From: Panorpa germanica
Taxonomy: Eukaryota > Arthropoda > Insecta > Mecoptera > Panorpidae
Length of the DNA stretch: 64,000 bases
Direction of reading: 5' to 3'
Assembly: GCA_963678705.1 (NCBI GenBank)
Contig: OY783203.1
Location: 4,836,001 to 4,900,000, forward strand
Part shown: piece by piece, positions 57,638 to 64,000 of the stretch
Layout: each line of letters begins with the position of its first letter
Position numbering within the stretch: the stretch's first letter is position 1
Notes under the pieces: generated by a model
What the model was told of the DNA's origin: nothing
The model's database searches: none
Seen by the model: the letters and a program-made list of their open reading frames with translations, nothing else
Position numbers and translations under genes: made by a program

Positions 57638-58389
57638 CTTGTTGATACATCCATAAAATTACAGCTTTTGCTGAAAGACCCTATATTTAAGTTCTTCTAG
57701 CTTTCTTATTAGTAGCGTGCGCTGCTTTAAGAGAAAATGTTGTAGGGTTTCTAGTGTCTTTAGACAGTCGTACGTCCAATGTGTGACTGCCCAAAAGCTC
57801 TAATGTTTATTAACATTACTCACTAGACTGATTACTCAAACATAAAGTTCTACCAGACCTCTTAAATTGTAACTGACAAACCAATTTAGTGTTCATTCAT
57901 ATTTCTATGTCTAGGTTACAAATTGAAGCAATATTTTTAAGTGGTTCTTATCTAGAAACATTAAAATAAGTGGATTCTGTATGTGTTTTTAAGGTTAAAA
58001 CAGTTTCTGGCATTTATACAAATTAATTTTTATAGGTTAGGTTAGAGGAACAGTGAAACACATTAGTATGTAGTACCATGTATACCATGTATGTTTAATT
58101 CATTCGCAAAGCTAAGTAATGGCTTTGTACTTGTACATACCCGTACATCGTCATTTATACTACGAGTATTATAAATTGTAGTCAGGAATTAAATGCGTTA
58201 TAAAGCCATTAAGTAATAATAGGATAATCTCTTACTTTGGTACTAATAGTGGATCTTAAATTATTAGTTCATGTCATTTGATAGTATAATGATAATCGCG
58301 AGAAGATAAGATAGGAAGAACGTGCCTAAAAGTCAAATACCAATTTGTGGAATGTTATCTTTTATACTTGACATATGAACATTATTTAA
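57638..58389. other. Spacer, no gene seen
   Basis: No coding or repeat structure recognised. Confidence 0.4.
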
Positions 58390-58965
58390 CATAAATCTGA
58401 TCAACTAACAGAGAAGGTAAAAGAGAAAGCAGTAAAGAGGAAAACTGAGAAAGAAGTGAGATGCACTCAGTGCACTTAGTAAAGGAGGAGGTAAAAAGAA
58501 ATAAAATGAGAGAAGAAGTGAAGGTGATAGCAAACTCGGAGAAGGAAAGGAGAGAATACTGTGATGGTGGAGAAATGCCGGTAGAGGAAGTTGGAAGGAT
58601 AATAGAGGTAGGGCGAGACGATAAGATAGTAGTCAGGAGAGGAGTGGAATATAAGAGAAAGGAGCACAGAATGAGGAAGATGCAGGAATAGAGGTATAAT
58701 GCGGAAGCCCGAGTTCTCTAGTTAAACAGAAATACAAATATTTGAGAGGTGAGGAAAAGATAACACGTAGGATATAAGAACAGGTGTGAAAACAAGCACA
58801 AGAGAAGCAGGTTTTAGACAAGGTTGAAAGCAAGATGAGTCTGGAAGAACTGTTACTAGGGAAGAGAGAAAGAAGCAGAGGGACGATAGAACTAAAAATG
58901 AGGAGAAAAGAAAATAAGGAGGAGAGGAGTGAGGAACATTTCAAACACAAAGAAGTAATTTTATT
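58390..58965. repeat. Purine-rich block
   Basis: About 575 bp of plus strand mostly A and G (GAGAAGGAAAGGAGAGAATA). Open frames on both strands here are a by-product of the bias: Lys/Glu/Arg-rich on one strand, Leu/Ser/Phe-rich on the other. Confidence 0.65.
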
Positions 58966-60154
58966 TTAAGTTTTATTAGTTCAGAAAATAACTGTAAAAC
59001 ATGCTTACATAAATCTGATAATATTACAGAGAGGATGTTATTAAGATGGCGGTGATAATACAAGTAAAGAAACTTATATTAATATAATATTTAAATTGCA
59101 CTAAATTCTTTAAAAAGTGGTTTCACACGCTCCAGACATAAAATACATCTTGCTGTATATTATAAATTATTGAAATTTTTAAATATCTGATAATATTATT
59201 CATGTGACACATTATTGAGTATATGGGATATAAAAACCATTGATTAAAGAGAGTTTCAGTTCATTTTAAAATCTGGTCTAGTTAATTTAGTATCGGTACA
59301 GTGTTTTATAAGTTTTAATTTAAAATATTAATATATAAACATAGGAGTAGTTTCCTGCATAGTAAAAATATTTTTGATATGTAATAAATTCAGGTTATAA
59401 ACAGTCATAAAGCGAGCACGACTGGCATGATAACAGGTGCATACCGTGTCCAGTGCTAGCGGATCGAAGGACTTAGTCGAGTAGGCAACGGTGTTTGCAT
59501 ACTACTTTTTTCATTCACTTATTGAGGTATACTAATATATTATACTCGATAAACACAAAATGTGAATATTACTGTTAGTCGAGGAAATCCGTCTTTAAAA
59601 AGAGTTTGGTTTTTAATTTCATTTAAAAATGATAAGAATGAATTAAAAAATCAATTCTTCTCTTCATTTATGATTTACTTTTCTTGTAACTTTTATATTG
59701 TAAATGTTACAACAAAAAGTTATTAATAAAAATTGTAGATAATATAATTATCTACAAAAACCTCTATTAGAAATATTTTGTGGGAGTTATAGTTTTAAAG
59801 ATAAACCACTTTACTTTCACGATGGCGGTCGAATAGGTGCGCCATCCGCCCCGAATGTTCAAATTTCAATTCAGGTTTGACTGCTTTACATCAATAAAAA
59901 AGAAAATTCCTGATTAACTAAAATACATGGTTCTATAACGAATTTCTTTATTGTTTCATTCATTTATATTTCTGATGCTGAGTACAATCACTGACGATCT
60001 CCTTATATGTTGGAATTTTTTTATAGCCTATTACCTCATAAATATATACACCGCTGCTTAAAGTTTTATAATTTTGGCAGCACACTTTTGCTTTGATTTT
60101 AAGGTTTAAGTTATTATATGTATAGTACATCTAATAATAAATATAGGGTGTAGC
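58966..60154. other. Spacer without a supported gene
   Basis: AT-rich. A possible SINE tail is at about 59960-60000 (minus: GTCAGTGATTGTACTCAGCA). No gene seen. Confidence 0.4.
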
Positions 60155-60343
60155 CAGGGCCGAATTTGGAGGTGTGGAGACCTTGGAGCAACGAAAGAAC
60201 TGAGGACCCTAATTTTTTTCCGAAAAAAAAAATTCCGTCAAGTCTTTCAAAAATTTATTGCTTTTATCTCTATTGTGGACACCCATATCTTGTGGAGGTA
60301 TTGGCGCAGTAGCCCCGTCTGCCCTTCCTCAAATCCGGGCCTG
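60155..60343. mobile_element. hAT-type MITE with 8-bp target duplication
   Basis: Left end CAGGGCCGAATTTGGAGG, right end CCTCAAATCCGGGCCTG (inverse with two or three changes). The flanks GGTGTAGC (60147-60154) and GGTGTAGT (60344-60351) are an 8-bp duplication with one change. 189 bp, non-coding. Confidence 0.82.
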
Positions 60344-60494
60344 GGTGTAGTAGTGATAAAACTCACGTATCGATCATCTAGTTGATTAGTGAGGCATTTC
60401 CGAAAATGTAAAATTGTACCTTCTAACTGATGAATACTAAATAACTTATAAATGTAATCAAAAAAACTTAATATATAATGCATTTAACTATTCT

Positions 60495-60728
60495 TCAATT
60501 TCTTAAACGTGTTTTTTTTCTCTAAAAATATTTTTTTAATTTATGCAATAACAATTATGACGATTAATAGTAGAAATATGTTTTTATGTTCATTAATTTA
60601 TTAATTTTCTACAATAAGTTTTCAGAAGTTGGGGTATCCTGGTCGGGTCCACATCGGGTTCCAATGAGGCAAAGTTAACTAAATTACTCTATTAATGTTT
60701 ATGTTTGGTTATCCTAATTGGGTTAGAA
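60495..60728. repeat. Dispersed repeat, copy 2 of 2
   Basis: Matches 55750-55945; includes GGTATCCTGGTCGGGTCCAC and GGTTCCAATGAGGCAAAGTT. Confidence 0.7.
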
Positions 60729-61364
60729 AACATAGTATGTAGACTAAATTGATCAGGAAATCATAAATCCCTCTCTGTAAATTTTTTGATTATAAAAAAA
60801 AATTAGAAACAAATATAATTATCTTTTAATACGGGTAACAGATATAATAATAAAAAATAGTTCACAAGCATGGCTGCACAAACAACCAATCGTTCTATAA
60901 ATGGTCCATACCTGCCCCACTACCTGGACTGCTGCATGCTGGACCATTCTACAATCCGAGTATTCTACCGAATGTTGTCGGGACTATAAAGTGCGGGGGA
61001 GTTGCTTGGAAAGAGCCATCAGGTTCGGTTCACAGGTATGGGAGATAGGGTAAGAGGAAGAGGAAGAGGAGGCCGCATCAGCAGGTAGAGGGCTGATCGT
61101 TACAAGCACACTGCTCGAACGATTTCATTTTCGCTTGGTCAGCTATGAGATGTTACTGAAGTCACGGATAGAATATGAAAAAAAAGGTTTAATTTGAAAT
61201 CCGTGTGGACAATATATATCCATAAATATATAAACCAGTTTCTAATAAATATTCAACCTGTGACAAGCGTTCCGTTTTAATATTATTATGTATAATAAAA
61301 AAACACTATGCCCATCAATGACGTTAAAATTAAAATTTCAAATAATGATGATAAAGAATGATTC
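60729..61364. other. Spacer with a G/C-richer patch
   Basis: 60860-61150 is G/C-richer than its surroundings and contains AGAGGAAGAGGAAGAGGAGG. I could not connect it to a gene or repeat. Confidence 0.4.
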
Positions 61365-61465
61365 CTGGACGACACAGTGGGCGAGAGTATTTATACTTGA
61401 CGCTAGACTGCTGTGTCTTCGGGTTCGATCCCCGGGTTTGATTGTAAACAAGTAAAAATTAAATA
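61365..61465 (+). mobile_element. tRNA-derived SINE head, best preserved
   Basis: CTGGACGACACAGTGGGCGA (A-box-like), TTTATACTTGACGCTAGACT, then GGGTTCGATCCCCGGG with a perfect RNA polymerase III B-box core GGTTCGATCCC at 61422-61432. The downstream body does not follow the other copies. Confidence 0.7.
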
Positions 61466-62560
61466 TGGACACCTGACACTACAAAAAATTACAAACATAG
61501 TAGAACTGAGTGATAGGACATTAAATAAAATTAAATGAACAAAAGAAGCCTTCTCCAGCTCAGGAATTGTTCACTAATAATGATGATTTCATCTTAGGGC
61601 AGACGTACACTGATGACAAGGCTGTCTTATTAAGACAATTTTCTCTTTCATGTAGATTGATAGAGACAACAATATTTTTTTATGTATTTTGAATGGTTTC
61701 CTACTACAGTGGCACAACTACCCAATTCCTACTTCCATAACTTAACGTCCATTGACTTAATTTCATTCCTTCGCTCAAAAACACATTTAGACTTCTTAGC
61801 CTTCTCCATGTCAGATCCTATCGATGACAATCTCGTTTCTTAGAACGAGAATTAGGGAATGAACTGTTAAATTGTCGTTATATGTTGCTATATACTTATT
61901 TTAATAAAAGATCTAATAATAAATTAAAGGTAAAAATACGAGATTGACGCATCAACATTTAATCAGTAAAAAAATATCTCCGCAGTGCAGCAACTGTCAG
62001 ACGCAAATAACATATCATCATCTCCTACTAACTTGCCCACAATATCAAACTCAACAAACAAAATACTGTCAGTTGTGAACTAAAGGATATGCTTTCAGAC
62101 AGTCAGAAGAAATAAAAAAAAATATTCGAATTCCTTACTGATATTAATATAATAAACCAAATTTAATTAAAATAAATTAACTTCAGGCGAATATGACCTT
62201 ATCGTTAAAATCGCCTCAAATTCTAAAATAAAAAATAAAAGTTAAAAAGTAATTTAATGTCGCAACCACATGCCCCTAACTACTGCATAAAATATGTGTC
62301 ATATACTTATTCAACCCTTGAGAGCGTTTGTGGCGAAATGACCTCTCACAATCCACCCAGTTTCACGTCCCAGAACATAGTATAAATAAATAATTGTTTG
62401 ATATTTATTTAAGATACGAAACTTTGTGTTCATGTTCGTCAAAATTACCACGTTACGTTAGACCAAAGACGCAGAAATGAGAAAAATAATAAAAAGCCAT
62501 TTAAGAGACTAGAGTAGATTGATAATTCAGTGACTTTCTTATTAAAAAAGTGTTTCATTT
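61466..62560. other. AT-rich spacer, no gene seen
   Basis: No coding signal recognised. Confidence 0.4.
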
Positions 62561-62596
62561 CTCAATAAAGGATATTTTCTTCGCCAAAAAAGCGCT

Positions 62597-62794
62597 TTAT
62601 TTATTAACATAGTCTTCTTTGAGCTCGATATATTTAGTGCAGCATTTTTGCAAGTTTTTTATAACTTCCAAATAATAGATTTTCTCGAGAGCCTCAAAAT
62701 CGGCGTTTGTTTCAGTGGTTTGGAAACAGGAAGTAGTCACAGAAGGATAAATCTGGAGAATATGCTGAATGAGGTATGCTGAGTATGCTAACAA
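62597..62794 (-). pseudogene. Mariner transposase C-terminal remnant (tentative)
   Basis: The minus-strand end (LQKCCTKYIELKEDYVNK then stop) follows the pattern of mariner transposase ends, with Cys, Glu-Leu and D-Y-V near the stop. FEALEKIYY fits the preceding helix. The upstream sequence is not family-like. Confidence 0.5.
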
Positions 62795-64000
62795 TGGCTA
62801 CCAAAAACAAACTAAGAATTGTAGGAAATATATGTTAAAAACACATAGTTAAAAACAAGATCATTTCTCTTAGAAATATCCTCTCTTTACTGCGTCATAC
62901 CTCAAACACCTTCATTCGTGTAATTTTGACATTCGTGTTTTAAACCACTATGCGACTCTGCGTTACGCTGTATACTCAAATTCGTTTTAATCTTTAAAAA
63001 TACTAATTCCATAGTTTCCTTAGGCTATAATAAGGTATCATGCAAACTTTACGTGGCAGTCAATTTAATGATGTTTTTAAGGTGTAAATTTAACTATAAG
63101 TTAATTACTGATTTAATTACCATGGGTGTAAAACGATACAACAGGTTAAGCATGTTATTATAAATTTAGTGCCTTATTAATTACATTAAAAGTTTTTAAA
63201 CAAATAAATAACAAAAGTAAATTGTATATTGACTATGCAGTATTCTCATTTTATTCATTTAAATTATTACTTATTTAGAAAATGTGTTTTAATCGATTGA
63301 AAGTCTACCCCATTCGCAGTTCGACCTAGGCTTAAACGTACAGCGAATCTGACAGTAAAAGGCCTAATATTTATATTGTCTTTGTATATGAAGAAAAGAT
63401 TCCATTGTATGTCAACTACGGTTGACTAATGCAGAATGTACGACCTCAAATATATTCGAAGTAAAGTCGGTTACGTTTCAAAATTAAAAAAGCATAGTGT
63501 AATCAATAAAATCAGATTTCATCGTTTAAAATGTGTGACTCTTTCTGCATTAAATATTAATCGGCATTCCGGCAACGTTTACGCAGCGATTCATAATCAA
63601 CCGTAAATATTCAATATGCCACGGAGAAGGATGCATTTTTCAGTTTTATTTTCATTAATAAACCCAACAACATAGGTGTACATAAGAGTTCACAGGTAGG
63701 GGTAACCGAGGAATTTACCGATACACCCCTCCACCTACAAAATTCATAGATTCAGATGAACTGTTTCAAATACCCATGCTCGAATGTTTATAAATGTATA
63801 CAGGATGTCCCAAAATTCAACGATAAGCGGGCACCAGAGGGTGGTCCTGCTCATGACTACACGAGAAAAAAAGAGAAAAAAATTTATCTCATTTTGTTTT
63901 GAAATTACAAAAAATAAATAAAAATCTTTCGAAAATTGAATAAATCTTAAATCTTAAGATGTTTTTAACTACCATGACCACAATTTTTTAAATATTTCTG
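62795..64000. other. AT-rich region to the window end, no gene seen
   Basis: TATACAGGATGTCCCAAAAT at about 63798 echoes 40715 and is a common phrase at insect transposon ends. No coding signal. Confidence 0.4.

Noticed and set aside
58461-58691. 76-codon Lys/Glu/Arg-rich frame
   Set aside because: Lies in a purine-rich block where one strand gives charged residues and the other gives Leu/Ser/Phe; no domain or splice support.
1-64000. Possible tRNA or rRNA genes, or old viral insertions
   Set aside because: The B-box sequences all belong to SINE-like units that do not fold as tRNAs by eye; no rRNA-like tract; no viral polymerase, capsid or glycoprotein motif was seen.

Overview
This is a 64 kb piece of an AT-rich animal nuclear genome, almost certainly an insect. 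It has spliceosomal introns, an intronless cofilin close to fly twinstar, a juvenile-hormone-acid-methyltransferase-like gene, and insect-type transposons: a Jockey LINE, a BEL/Pao LTR element, mariner and hAT elements, MITEs and tRNA-derived SINEs. I do not name a species.

Layout. 1-10.7 kb is transposon-rich. It holds an intact Jockey LINE on the minus strand that runs off the left edge, a decayed LINE ORF1 facing it, two MITE families, and a deleted mariner sitting between two exact 73-bp direct repeats. 10.77-11.22 kb is an intronless cofilin/ADF gene. 11.7-16.9 kb holds more elements, including a TTAA-flanked element and a decayed hAT with an 8-bp target duplication. 16.9-19.2 kb (minus) is a three-exon JHAMT-like methyltransferase whose introns I could join in frame. 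20.5-21.4 kb (plus) is a borealin-like gene.

23.3-43.2 kb is the most interesting part. Four tandem, same-strand paralogues encode leucine-rich-repeat proteins of 422-449 residues. Each has the same structure: a splice acceptor a few bases before the ATG (so an unseen 5' noncoding exon), one large LRR exon, a 39-44-codon exon and a 30-33-codon last exon, with both coding introns in phase 0. The last exon ends in a Cys-x3-Cys tail that is changed in copy 2. I cannot assign a named family. A recent BEL/Pao element with apparently identical LTRs sits in the 3' flank of copy 1. Intron 1 of copy 2 carries an internal tandem duplication that copied its splice acceptor and a 39-bp minisatellite.

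43.2-64 kb has no gene I can support. It holds MITEs, SINE copies, a foldback element, microsatellites, strand-asymmetric purine/pyrimidine blocks, a perfect 44-bp palindrome at a transposon end, and mariner remnants.

The cofilin, methyltransferase and borealin-like genes look like unrelated neighbours. Only the LRR cluster looks like a functional unit made by local duplication. All exon joins are read by eye from splice signals and paralogue comparison; no search or transcript was available.
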